A stretch of DNA of 64,000 nucleotides, from positions 682,001 to 746,000 of the forward strand of contig JAGMVK010000023.1 of assembly GCA_020747065.1 (NCBI GenBank), written 5' to 3'. Positions 22,236-32,483 of the stretch are shown here, in pieces. A model generated the notes under the pieces. The model had not been told where the DNA came from and ran no database searches. It was given only the letters and a program-made list of their open reading frames with translations. The position numbers and the translations under genes were made by a program. Source of the stretch: Cadophora sp. MPI-SDFR-AT-0126. Lineage: Eukaryota > Ascomycota > Leotiomycetes > Helotiales > Ploettnerulaceae. Position 1 is the stretch's first letter. Every line of letters starts with the position of its first letter.

Positions 22236-23444
22236 CTAGCTTGCTGCGAAAAGAGGAGAGGGGAGGGGTAATTGTTCCATGGTGCCTACGTTATTGACAA
22301 ACTCTGCATTCTTTCTCAGCATCTGTGTAGGTTTCTCTCCAAGCCAGTTCTTCATCGATCCATCCAAAGCCTCTTCAAACTCCCAGGCAGTACCAGCTTC
22401 GCAATATATCGACTTGCCGTTCCAAGAAGTCTCTGTGAGCACGCCTAGAGTCATCTTGACAACATCTTCGGGCTGCTGGTAGGAAAGGCCTCTCGCCTTG
22501 ATGCGCTCAAATACTCTCCAGGTCATGGGCGTCTCGGTCACACCAGGACATACGCTGTTTGTGCGTATTCCAAAATCTCTGTATACCGGTCCACGCATGG
22601 AGCGTAGAAGTCCAAGAACTGCAGCTTTGGTGGTCTGAACGCGACACAGAGTGTTAGTCGCCTTCTCCAATACAGTGACGAAGCACGCATTTTTGCAAAA
22701 TCTGGAAAGCAAACAAGAATAGAGTGGATAAAAGTGAACAGACCTGATAAACATATGCTCCTGGGCTGTCCCGAAGGTTACAAACACTTCCAAACAATGT
22801 CAAACTCTTGTCCTCATTTCCAGCTCGATTCTCCCTCAAGAACACCGCCGCCATCCTGGCAAACACACATAGCCCATACACATTCAAATCAAACAGTTTA
22901 TTATGTTCAACGACCAAGCTTTCATCAGCCACACTCTCGATCGTCAGCTTCGCATCGATCCATGGTTTGTCCGTGTACTCAAACAGAGCAGCATTAGCAA
23001 TCGCGTGATCGACCTTGCCGTATTTGTCGAAGGCAGCTTTGAACAATTTGTAGTTTCCCTCATAGGTTGCAAGGTCGCCAATCACACTAGTCACGTCTTT
23101 GGGGCTTCCGAGTGATTTGAGCAATGTTTGCGAATGCTCATGCGACAGGTCTCCGAACACGACCAGGGAGCCGAGCTCATTGAGTTTCTTCACCAGTGCA
23201 GCGCCGATACCTTGGGCACCACCTGTCAAGAAAATTTGTAAGCATATATTCCTTTCAAGATCTTTCATTACTGTCGGGCTGCAAGATTGGAAGTCTCATA
23301 ACATTTTGGAACAGAACGGATTTCGCTGTCTGATTGGAACGGACAGGGTTTGATGGGCTGGGAAAGTAATGACGAACCTGTGATGACTACCACTTTACCC
23401 TTCAGGGTGCTGAATCGAGACTCGTCAGGGATGAATTGAGACAT
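22236..23444 (-). CDS. Short-chain dehydrogenase/reductase 1
   Basis: Three exons (23444-23378, 23222-22744, 22634-22236) encode 314 residues. The cofactor motif TGGAQGIG spans the first splice junction (TG|GAQ). The NNAG-like segment reads IANAALFEY. The catalytic serine precedes VYQTTK, a complete YxxxK across the second junction. The C-terminus is extended beyond the classical fold (about 60 residues after the CPGVTETPM loop), as in fungal 15-hydroxyprostaglandin-dehydrogenase-like SDRs. It likely oxidises a secondary alcohol or reduces a ketone with NAD(P). Substrate unknown. Both introns are GT-AG and the frame is perfect. Confidence 0.88.
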
Positions 23445-24175
23445 TTTGGTTGCTCTTGTTCTTCTCTTCGCGTGCAGTCAATATCGCTTGGTGTTTTTTC
23501 AGCTGGGACGACGCGACATCGTCACGACTATATCGGAAAAATAGGCTGATCAGCCTCGCTATGCATGAGCCCGTGAAGGTTGCCACGGAGAAGAACATTC
23601 CGTCAAATTTGGACCGAGGCTGGGAATAGTGGTCCTGAACCCCCCAATGGAATTAAGCGAGAATAAACGAGTCTTGCAGCTTGGCAGTCATTCCACTTAG
23701 CACATCCGCTCACGAGGTCACTTATGCGCAGACGGCAAAGCTGGGGACTTTGGAATCCGGGAGACTTTACAAGGTAAATCATTCAAGTCCGAGACATGTC
23801 GCGTCGGCGATCATTGACAAAGTTACTTCGTAAAACAGGGTAAAGCGGTAACCGATATCAACTACCTGAGTTTTCGCGAAGCTCACCAAATAGAGGAGCT
23901 TGGGGGCTGCAAAAGAACGCATGGCACAAGAATTTGGGGCCATATGGTGAATGGCATTAGAGGGTGGAAGGTTCACTTGACAAGAAAGACAAGCCAGATT
24001 TGCCCAACCTTTGACCCGGCCACACAATTTCATCGAATCACTTGGGAGGATTATCACAGGGGGTCCGCAGCAGCAGAGATCTGGGGATCGCAAATTGAGC
24101 ATTCTCGATTGGCTTTGGTATGTTATCAACTTTTGCCACAGCTAGCCCGTCAACCTGACCAGTCCAAACCCGTTG

Positions 24176-25497
24176 TCAAACTCCATTGACACGATTACCT
24201 CCCCCCACAGTGAATATGATTTTATGGACCTACAGAATGTCAGACCGGAGCGAGAAGAAGTTTTGGTTTCAGCAGGAGCTCACCTTTCTCTTCTCAAAAA
24301 TATTGTACGCTTCTGGAGCTTGCTCAAGGTCCATAATCTGTCCACACAGAAACTCCAGTTTCTCCTGCTCCTGGATAAGAATGTCCAGCGCATCCTGAAA
24401 TATACTCCTCACCGGACAACGCCCGAAAGCCAATGTCAAGTTCTTTCCATAGAGCTGGGATGCCGGCACCGTGAATACCTCTGTATACACGCCGATGCTA
24501 CTCACGAATCCGAATGGACGAACCAGGTCGATGGCAAGGTGTAAGGCATCGACTCGTCCTACCAGCTCCATCACCACATCTGCTCCACGTCCGTCGGTTG
24601 CAGCCATGATCTTGCTGATTGGATCATCGGATATCAAGATTGGTCGAGCACCGAGCTTCTCTGCTTCGACTAGTCGCTCTGGGACACTGTCTATGGCGTA
24701 TACAGTGTCGCACATGGTTAGTGCTGCCGTGATGGCGCATGCTCCGCTGTTCATAACATTAGCGTGAGTTCACTGAGTCCTTTTTAAATTTGACATCAGA
24801 GAATCGAGCATGCGAGGATCAGATGCCCGACCGGCAAAACACACACGTACACAGGACCGCATCCTACCGCAACAGCTACAGTTGACTTCTTGTCATTAGG
24901 AGGTAGGTTCTTCAAAAAGCGTGAAGCAGCAAAGTAACCAGTCGGAAAGATATCCGCCATCAGCGCAAGCATCGTTTGGGGAATTCCAGTTGGGACAGGC
25001 ATCAATGTCGTTCCAGCAAGTGGCACTCTCACATATTCCGCCTGCCCGCCATCAATCGCAATAGCGAAGCCACTGTTTCCAATAGACTGCCCGTGAAGAC
25101 AACGGCTGGCTTGCCCTCTTAAGCAGAAGAAGCAATTCTGGCAGGAAGTGAAGAATGGCACTACAACCATGTCGCCTATCTCGAAATTCTTCACATCGTC
25201 CCCTTTTTGTGCGATTGCGCCGACGATCTCGTGTCCCATGACGAAGCCTGGTGTGTATGGGAGGTGTCTGAGGTTATCAATTAGTCTCGATCATTCATGG
25301 TCAAACATTTTGGAGCAATGAACTCGGTGATGCTCATACCCTCTGTAATAATGCAAATCCGAGCCACAAAGCCCCGATAAGGTAACCCGAATAATGGCAT
25401 CCATGGAATGTTGGAGTTTTGGTGTTGGTCTGTCCTCCACAGCAACGTTGAAATTACCGTTCATCACAACGGCGCGCATTGTTTCTGGAAGAGCCAT
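24176..25497 (-). CDS. Zinc-dependent MDR alcohol dehydrogenase
   Basis: Four exons (25497-25340, 25267-24851, 24746-24284, 24229-24176) encode 363 residues. Catalytic zinc ligands are seen as GLCGSDLHYY (Cys44) and GHEIVG. The structural zinc lobe is intact with four cysteines in CQNCFFCLRGQASRC. The Rossmann motif is GCGPVG, split by intron 2. The last exon is only 54 bases (VHKIIFTV...) but is required to finish the family's terminal strand. The enzyme oxidises a primary or secondary alcohol to a carbonyl with NAD(P). It has the same orientation as SDR1 and the flavoprotein gene on either side, with about 570-730 bases between them. Confidence 0.9.
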
Positions 25498-26066
25498 GTT
25501 GCTGTTTCTGATCTGGGTATTCGGTAACCCGCTGTGATGGGAAACGAAGCCTAAGTTCTCTTCGTTCTTGAAAATCGAGGACAATTCGGGTGGGCTGTAT
25601 GTGTACATGTGGTGGCTCTCATGAGTTTTTGTCATTGAAATGTTGCAAGCAGCGCCATATCGGGATGTTAAGGGCCGCAAATTCCGAGTGTTGGCATGTT
25701 CACGTGATTATCACAACAGTGACACTGAAGCTACCTAGACCCATCACGAGAGCGAATGGTTGGCGATCAGCCGGGGTCATAATCATACCTTCTTCTTTCT
25801 CGTCATATCTAATAGAGTCAATGTGATCTTACTCAACAAGTGAATCCGTCGTTAAAGCCAGATGGAGCTGGAATGGCGCTAGGCTACTTCGGCAACGTGT
25901 AGGTCTCCTGTAGATACGACAAATTACCAACAAGACGTTTTATCAAGACGGACAAATCAGAATAAGAGGCATTACTCAGACAATTGCCTAACTCGCACGT
26001 CTCAGAGATAATGGTTCAAGATTCATTCAGAAAGTTCCATTACTAGATAACATGGTCTAGGACAGT
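25498..26066. other. Intergenic between alcohol dehydrogenase and flavoprotein genes
   Basis: Holds the promoter of the alcohol dehydrogenase gene and the 3' region of the flavoprotein gene. No further ORF is supported. Confidence 0.4.
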
Positions 26067-27686
26067 CTAGAGTCGAGCCTGGTTACGAACACTCAGCGAT
26101 GCCACCGCCGCCTTTCCGGCCCGACGTCCAAACACTGTACCTGACGTGAGACCACTACCTCCAGGATAGTTTTGGAAGAAAAGCCCGCCAACCATCTCAC
26201 CTGCGCAGTAGAGGCTTGGAATGTGTTGCCCCGTTACTGAGCTCATCACCTGTGCCATCTTTGGGTCGATCTTCAGTCCCCCAAAGGTAAACGTGATGCC
26301 ACAAGTCACCTTGACAGCCACGAACGGTCCTTCGTCCAGTGGGAGTGCCCAATTGGATTTGGCCAGCGCGAGTTGTCGCTTCGTGGATTGAGTCGACAGA
26401 CCATCTCTGATTGCAGGGTCCCATTTGACATTGGGATTCTCGCTTCGATGTGCATACACTGCGCTGTTGTACGCTTTCAATGTCCGTACGAAGTTATCGG
26501 ATCCTTTAAGACCGTGCTCGACGCAAGCTTTCGCCAGTTCTTCGATCGTAGGTGCAGTGATCAGTTGAACGCGCTCCTTGCGATACTCTTCCGGACGAAG
26601 CCATGGAACCATTCGATTATCCCAAATCTGGAAAGCTGTGCTCTCTGGCTGCTCCAGGATAGCACGACCGAATTTGGCGTAGGTGTAATTTCGCAGATCG
26701 ATCCCTTCGTCCACGAATCTCTCGCCATTGACATTTAACATCAGGCCCAAGGGGTAGCCAGATTTGGTAAATTCGTTTGAGGCGACTCGATCTCCTGTGT
26801 CCGCGGCGGCGTTCGCATCCCATGCCACTGAATGGCACCCCGACCAGTTCCCCGCTGGTTGCGCGAGTGCATCGTTGATGGCGATATTGAGCACATCGCC
26901 AGTGTTGTATGGAGTTCCCCGTACCTTCGCCACATCCCAACTCGGTCCCAAGAATTGTGCTCGCATCTTAGGGTTGGCTTCGAAGCCCCCGCCAGCAAGA
27001 ATGACTGCGCCAGCAGTAATGGTGTGTTCCTGGCCACGGTGCAGAACTTTTGCGGCTCGCACTCGACCAGTACCAGGCTCAGAGAGCAAGCCCAGGAGAG
27101 TAGTTGAGTAGTGAACCTCGACACCGAAGCGCTGTGCTGCACTCCTGTGATCATCAATCAGGCCCTTTCCTCCATCCTCAGTCTTCAAGGTGAGACCGCC
27201 CCAAAACTTGTGCCGGCCGTTGAGTTTGTACGCTTGCCGATTGAAGGACAATTGGAATCTGATACCGATAGACGCAAGCCATTTGATTGCTGCATTTGAG
27301 TCTTGAATAAGAGCGGTGCTGAGGGCCACATCAGAACGCCCTGCGCAGATCCGATCCACATCGTTTCTGAAGTCCTGCTCTGTGTACGGATCGAGGTCGA
27401 TAAGCCTGGCAAGATCATCATCTACATTGTTCACCAAAGGCAGAAGATCATCCAAGCCCCCATGAACTGTCCGGTATGCTCCCGCCGTGAAGTAGGTGTT
27501 GCCTCCAGCCCAATCTTCAGGACATTTGTCGATGAGGACCACGTGCTTGGCACCTGCTTGTCTGGCAGTAATCGCGGCAGAGTAACCTGCATTCCCACCC
27601 CCCACGACGAGAATATCGCAACTCGGTAATAAAGTCATGATGTCGAGAAGTGATTCGTCTGCGTTTGCTGTTGATGATAGACCCAT
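26067..27686 (-). CDS. Fumarate-reductase/succinate-dehydrogenase-type FAD flavoprotein (tricarballylate-dehydrogenase-like)
   Basis: A single exon of 539 residues. The FAD-binding beta-alpha-beta unit is DILVVGGGNAGYSAAITA (Gly29-Gly34). The capping-domain region has AGAYRTVHGG. The C-terminal flavoprotein signature is TCGITFTFGGLKID, then LYCAGEMVGGLFFQNYPGG, then GTVFGRRAG. The overall layout resembles the soluble TcuA-like branch that oxidises tricarballylate to cis-aconitate, as well as 3-ketosteroid-dehydrogenase-like fungal oxidoreductases. The assignment to a substrate is inference. The presence of a tricarboxylate carrier 9 kb away makes a tricarboxylate or dicarboxylate substrate attractive. 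It shares a 346-base divergent promoter with the NIPSNAP gene. There is no signal peptide. Confidence 0.85.
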   Translation of the reverse strand: MGLSSTANADESLLDIMTLLPSCDILVVGGGNAGYSAAITARQAGAKHVVLIDKCPEDWAGGNTYFTAGAYRTVHGGLDDLLPLVNNVDDDLARLIDLDPYTEQDFRNDVDRICAGRSDVALSTALIQDSNAAIKWLASIGIRFQLSFNRQAYKLNGRHKFWGGLTLKTEDGGKGLIDDHRSAAQRFGVEVHYSTTLLGLLSEPGTGRVRAAKVLHRGQEHTITAGAVILAGGGFEANPKMRAQFLGPSWDVAKVRGTPYNTGDVLNIAINDALAQPAGNWSGCHSVAWDANAAADTGDRVASNEFTKSGYPLGLMLNVNGERFVDEGIDLRNYTYAKFGRAILEQPESTAFQIWDNRMVPWLRPEEYRKERVQLITAPTIEELAKACVEHGLKGSDNFVRTLKAYNSAVYAHRSENPNVKWDPAIRDGLSTQSTKRQLALAKSNWALPLDEGPFVAVKVTCGITFTFGGLKIDPKMAQVMSSVTGQHIPSLYCAGEMVGGLFFQNYPGGSGLTSGTVFGRRAGKAAVASLSVRNQARL

Positions 27687-27866
27687 CGTTGCGCTTGGAT
27701 AGACAGATAATATGTCAATTCAGATTGTGGATGAATCGTGATACAAAGTGCAGACGGGATGTGTATTCCCGAGCAAGAAACAATCAGACTACTAGAATGA
27801 ATGGCCTTAGGTAGGTGTCGCTCCGGCGGATTCCTGGGTACCGTCCGGCCCCTCCTCTCTTATTAA

Positions 27867-27872
27867 CCCCGC
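27867..27872. promoter_or_regulatory. CreA-like site between flavoprotein and NIPSNAP genes
   Basis: CCCCGC in the 346-base divergent promoter, 181 bases upstream of the flavoprotein ATG. A single hexamer of this degeneracy is weak evidence. Confidence 0.25.
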
Positions 27873-28032
27873 AGTTCTGTTGCGCAATGAACTTGAACTT
27901 TACATGCAATAATTAAAAATTCAACCGCAAGAAGTGATCAAGTCATTCAGTAAGTAACAGCTTGTCATCACACTTCTGTTAAAAGTCATACATCCGATTT
28001 CTGACTTTTGCCAGCTCAATCTCGTCAGCAGA

Positions 28033-28465
28033 ATGCTTTACGAACTTCGTGTCTACACTACATTCACCGGCCAGCTGCCGAACCTCTTGAAGAAGCTGGA
28101 GACCAAAACATTTCCGCTGTGGGAGAAGCATGGAATCAAGCAAGTTGGATTTTGGTATGTTATTTTTCTTCTTCTGGGTCACCGGAGCTGAATCTATCCA
28201 AACTTTCGCAACATTACCGTCAAGAATGTCGGGCTAACCTTTGCCTGTCTGTATTAGGACGACTCTGATCGGACCAGATAACAATGTCTTACATTACATG
28301 TTGGCATGGGAGTCACTGGCTGAGCGGGAACAGAAGTGGAACGCTTTCCAGAGCGACCCGGATTGGATTCAGGCAAAGGCTGATGCAGTTGAGGAGTACG
28401 GGCAGACGAATCGCCAGGTCAACAACATCATCTTAGTGCCAACAAAATTCTCTGCCATGCAATGA
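28033..28465 (+). CDS. NIPSNAP-domain protein
   Basis: Two exons (28033-28154, 28258-28465) encode 109 residues. The sequence opens MLYELRVYTTFTGQLPN, followed by FPLWEKHGIKQVGFW and then, after the intron, TLIGPDNNVLHYMLAWESLA and FQSDPDWIQAKADAV. This is the compact dimeric alpha/beta-barrel NIPSNAP fold. Single-domain NIPSNAP proteins are common beside catabolic and biosynthetic oxidoreductase genes, and some act as small enzymes or cofactor-free helpers. No reaction can be assigned here. The divergent promoter with the flavoprotein gene suggests co-expression. Confidence 0.85.
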
Positions 28466-29034
28466 TTTCAATAGCAATATAGAAATGAATGGAAGGTCAT
28501 GGCTGTTGAACAAATTCGAAAACCTCTTTAAATCAAAAATTAATCGCCCATACTTCCACCGAGCTATGTACCCTTTTGTTTTTTTTTTTGTTTTTTTTCG
28601 CTTCTTCGTTGGATAGATCAAATCTGGCTGGAAAAGTGCCTGGCTGAAGTGTGAATTTGAAACCACATGAATCAATCGAAATGGGGGAAAACATATTGAC
28701 ATTCTCGTGAGAAGAATAATCCAGGCTCATGGGTCAACAATAAGAGGACAGTCTCGTGAGATTCTAGTCCTCGTTGACTGGCTTTGGAGGGGTAAGCAAC
28801 AAACCCCGCACCCCGCTGGGTACAGAACGCTTGGTCCAGGGGACGGCCGGCCGGAATTTGGCTCGCCGAGCACCTCATGCTTGCTGTAGATATGTTACTA
28901 GCTTTCCAGGTAAGTGCACAATAAAGTTCAATACGATCGGCCAAAATACACGATAATTCAAAAACCAGTACAACGAAGAGAGAACTGCAACAAAACACAA
29001 ACTCCCATCTTTTTGGTTTCTCGCTTTACGCACC
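28466..29034. other. Intergenic with a T-rich run
   Basis: Contains a T-rich run at 28577-28600 shortly after the NIPSNAP stop and the promoter of the next gene. Confidence 0.4.
28804..28816. promoter_or_regulatory. Paired CreA-like sites upstream of the hydroxyacid dehydrogenase
   Basis: CCCCGC at 28804-28809 and again at 28811-28816, one base apart, about 220 bases before the ATG at 29035. Closely paired sites are the functional arrangement in well-studied CreA targets. Confidence 0.4.
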
Positions 29035-29913
29035 ATGTCGTCAGTCGCAGTCATCGGTCTTGGTGCAATGGGAGGAACACTCGCAGCCCGACTGGTAGAA
29101 TGCGGGATGAAAGTCCATGGCTACGACATCAGCAGGCCAGCTATCGAACGCCTACAAGCCAAAGGTGGAGAAGCGTCAGCAAATCTCGAGCAAGCAATAT
29201 CCGGGGCCGATGTTGTGATATGCAACCTACCAAACGACGAAATCCTCCTCTCGGTAGTGAACCAAGGTGGGATGATCAACATGCTGAAATCTCATCAATC
29301 CTTTGTCGAGATGAGCACCATCCTACCCGCAACTATGATCGCGGTATCCAAAGCACTTCAAGGGAAGGTACGCGAAGTCGTCGACGCGCCTGTGAGTGGA
29401 GGTCCACCGGAAGCCAAAATCGGCAAGTTGAGTCTTCTGGTTGGGGCTGAGAGGGACATCGAGAGTCGGACATACGATGTCTTGTCCAAACTCGGGACGG
29501 TCCTCATCGTTGGAAAGGAGGCTGGGAGTGGCAAAGCGATGAAGTTGGTGAACAACATGATCAGCATGTCCAACACAGCGATCGCGATGGAGGCCATGCA
29601 GTTGGGAAGATCGCTGAATCTGGACTACGAGACTATGTACAATGTTCTGTCGAAGTCAGGAGCTGCCTCGACTATGCTGAATAAGCGTGGACAGTATGTT
29701 CTTGACGATGACTTCACGGCTAGGTTTGAGGTTTCGCTTGCGGAGAAAGATACAAGGCTAGCTCTTCAATTGGCGCAGAAGCTGCATTTCCCGACGCCGC
29801 TGCTTGCAAATGTGCATCAGCGGTATGAGGCGGCGATGGCGAGTGGATTGGCCAAGCAAGATATTTGTGCGTTGATCAAACTGTACAGACCACAATCGAA
29901 GCCTCCAGCGTGA
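29035..29913 (+). CDS. Beta-hydroxyacid dehydrogenase (3-hydroxyisobutyrate dehydrogenase family)
   Basis: An intronless gene of 292 residues, the usual family length. The Rossmann motif is VIGLGAMGG (Gly8-Gly13). The substrate signature is DAPVSGGPPEA (118-127). The catalytic lysine lies in GSGKAMKLVNN (Lys170), with the following Asn pair intact. The all-alpha C-terminal domain (SLAEKDTRLALQLA) is complete. Members oxidise 3-hydroxyisobutyrate, tartronate semialdehyde, glyoxylate or similar beta-hydroxy acids with NAD(P). The present sequence does not settle which. The gene is preceded by paired CreA-like sites. Confidence 0.9.
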   Translation: MSSVAVIGLGAMGGTLAARLVECGMKVHGYDISRPAIERLQAKGGEASANLEQAISGADVVICNLPNDEILLSVVNQGGMINMLKSHQSFVEMSTILPATMIAVSKALQGKVREVVDAPVSGGPPEAKIGKLSLLVGAERDIESRTYDVLSKLGTVLIVGKEAGSGKAMKLVNNMISMSNTAIAMEAMQLGRSLNLDYETMYNVLSKSGAASTMLNKRGQYVLDDDFTARFEVSLAEKDTRLALQLAQKLHFPTPLLANVHQRYEAAMASGLAKQDICALIKLYRPQSKPPA

Positions 29914-30395
29914 GCAGCCAGATTTAGTTAGGGAGGATGATCTTCGATAGCAAAAGAATTTCTTCAGTGGGATATCTACTTGTCCAAAACACTAGATGTA
30001 CTTGTGATCATCTTTTGCAAGTGTCACGAGCCACAAAAAGAGCTATTCGATGAGTATTATTCTAAAGCTGACGCTACAGCTCCAAAGGTCAGAGACTTTC
30101 CAATCAAGTTGTCATTTGATGCTTTGTTGAACGAGAACAAGCTTCACATCCTCTAAGCGAGTTGGTTACCCCGCCAACTTTCGCTTCGCTTCATAACTAA
30201 ATATGAACAAATGACAGGCGCATGTATCAAGAAGTAAATAATTTTTCATTCTTTACCCATGTATATGGATGTCTAGGCCAGGGTGAACGAAACTTCGTTC
30301 ATACTGACAGAAGTCACAGGCTGACAAGCCAACCACTCCGGACCAACCCCAAAATGCTCCGATTAGAAGTACTCCGGGTCTTCGGATGATTGGAT
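29914..30395. other. Intergenic, convergent gene ends
   Basis: Space between the convergent dehydrogenase and PRISE genes; no ORF supported. Confidence 0.4.
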
Positions 30396-31988
30396 TTATG
30401 AGTCCGTGGTTTTCCAAGGTTTGTACTCTTTTACCACAGGGGAAACACATACACCCAAGCTTCCGAGCTCCGAAAGTGTCTGGAAAATAGACTCATAGGT
30501 ATCGACAGTCCCAAGCCAACCGAAATGCCTTGCTTTGCTGATACTCTGTGTGAAGGGCCAGCCGTGGAGGATCGAGACATCCGTGAGCCCGAAAACACCG
30601 CCTCGATCCTCGAAGGGATCGAACGTCAAGTTATGCTTATATGTCAGCTCTTTCCAGGCATCCACGACCTCGGGCTTCTGAGACCACTCTACGAAGGAGA
30701 ATGTCGTGCGCGTTACGCCCTTCCCATAGCTATGTCGCATAATCAGTATTTGACTTCGGAACGATAGCATAATTTTACGGAGCTGGGGCTTACCCTCGAG
30801 GAGGCGGGTCATATCGTGCGTATGAGATCCGGTATTCCGAATCCTCTTCCACCGGTGGCAGCCAAGCTGTCCCATACCATTGTGCGAGCAAGATCCAAAG
30901 TCTCCCCCAAGTAAATGCACTACCGTCGACGATGTTGAAAGACTGGTTCTCGGTTCTGCGATTAAGCACAATCCACTCCTCAAAATGCGCATCTAGCGTC
31001 GCAGAACTGTGAGATCGCTCCCTCGCCCACTCATCAATCGAAGCTGGGAAGCGCAGCGGCCGACCAAGATGCGCTTCTACAGCTGCATAGACTGCGAGAC
31101 CAACCAGATAGTTCAGCGACGAGCCTTGTACTGCTCCGTCAACGATAGAGGGACGAGCGACATTCCATCGCACATTTGAGGTCTTGCACCAGTCGCTTAA
31201 CATGTCTTGTTGGCGGTAGTAGAAGTTCTCTTCCAGAGTCACTCGAGGATCTGACTCTGTGGTGGGAGTGAGGACTGGTCCGAGATGAACGCCGTAGTGT
31301 TTCCCACCGGTCTGGAGGAAGAATCTTCGTGGCTTTACTCCTGCGATTGTAAGACCACCGAGAAAGTTGTGCAGTAATCTTGCTACATTTTTCAATCAGC
31401 CATGCCAACTATTTATTCTGCGGATGCGTAAGAATCTTACAATTGACCTCAGAAAGCGCCTTCGCGTCGCTCCACTGTTGAGCTCGGATTAGCATAGGCT
31501 GTGTATGGCTAGCTGAATCATTACCATTGTCCCAAGAGCACCACTCTGTCGCGGCTGAACATAAGAAAAGAAGAAGATATAATCCCTGAATGGCGAACGT
31601 GGATTATCAGCATAGTTTTTCAACTCTCGCCCGGTGATTGGTTATGAAAAACAGTATAGACTTACATTTGAAGTTTCTTCTCCTTGAGCACTTTCCCGAT
31701 CTCCTCAGGGCTCGATAAAAAGTCCACAGAGATATGTTGAACACGATCCTTTTCATCGCTGGTCCATCCATCTGCATGTCCTGATGGTGGCTTCCGAGAC
31801 AGGCAGTAGATTTTCTTCCATCGAGAGGGTGCATCTAACAAAACCTTGAGCAAGTGATGACCACTCATACCATTTGCGCCAGTTATCAAGGCAGTGAGCC
31901 CTGTAATGCTGCTTTCAGGTGACCCATCATAGACTGGGAGCCCGTGGTATATTCCCAAGCTTCGAACTCTCTGGATTTGGGAACTCAT
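30396..31988 (-). CDS. PRISE-like (progesterone 5-beta-reductase/iridoid-synthase-like) SDR
   Basis: Five exons (31988-31666, 31585-31525, 31474-31441, 31382-30794, 30729-30396) encode 446 residues. The N-terminus has the atypical SDR glycine motif TGANGMSG. Two signatures of the PRISE family are present: TGGKHYGVHLGP with the active-site lysine, and NFYYRQQDML with the active-site tyrosine. The C-terminal half (NIVDGSAFTWGRLW, FGWLGTVDTYES) is typical of fungal members. Plant homologues reduce activated C=C bonds of enones with NADPH; the role of fungal members is open. A second, broken copy lies at 675-1660. It shares a 495-base divergent promoter with the first aldehyde dehydrogenase gene. 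Confidence 0.87.
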
Positions 31989-32275
31989 TTTAGAAGCACC
32001 AAGAGACCGTACTGGTTACAAAAGATAGGGTAATTTATGACAATGAATGCGCGAAAACAAAATTACAGAATGCCTGATGCAGCAGTTCCGCTGTGGCAAT
32101 CAACAAATGTGGTTCATTCACATTGCCGTTAACAGGTACAGCATTTTCACACAGGACTTCGGACAACCTCGGGCCGATGTCTTGGTGTCGGCTTTCTTCT
32201 GTAATGTCTGATTGGAATCTAGAGCTTCAGTCGCCAGGATAATTAGTTCTGCGGACAGATGTTCTTGTATGGGAA

Positions 32276-32306
32276 GTGGGGGACCAATAAATCCGGGGAA
32301 GTGGGG
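32276..32306. promoter_or_regulatory. Three CreA-like sites between PRISE and aldehyde dehydrogenase genes
   Basis: GTGGGG (32276-32281), CCGGGG (32293-32298) and GTGGGG (32301-32306), all matching SYGGRG, lie in the divergent promoter about 180-210 bases before the aldehyde dehydrogenase ATG. Confidence 0.4.
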
Positions 32307-32483
32307 TTTGGCCGGACAACAACTTTCCGTCTTGCTTCAGAACCAGCCACCATGAATGAACATTGAATAACAATAGTCATGTTCAGTCGAATAGTTACCA
32401 TCTTTACCATTACGTCGGCACATGCTGTACTGTGATCTCAACAAGAAAATTGTCAACCTCCAAAAAATCAATAATCAACCACA

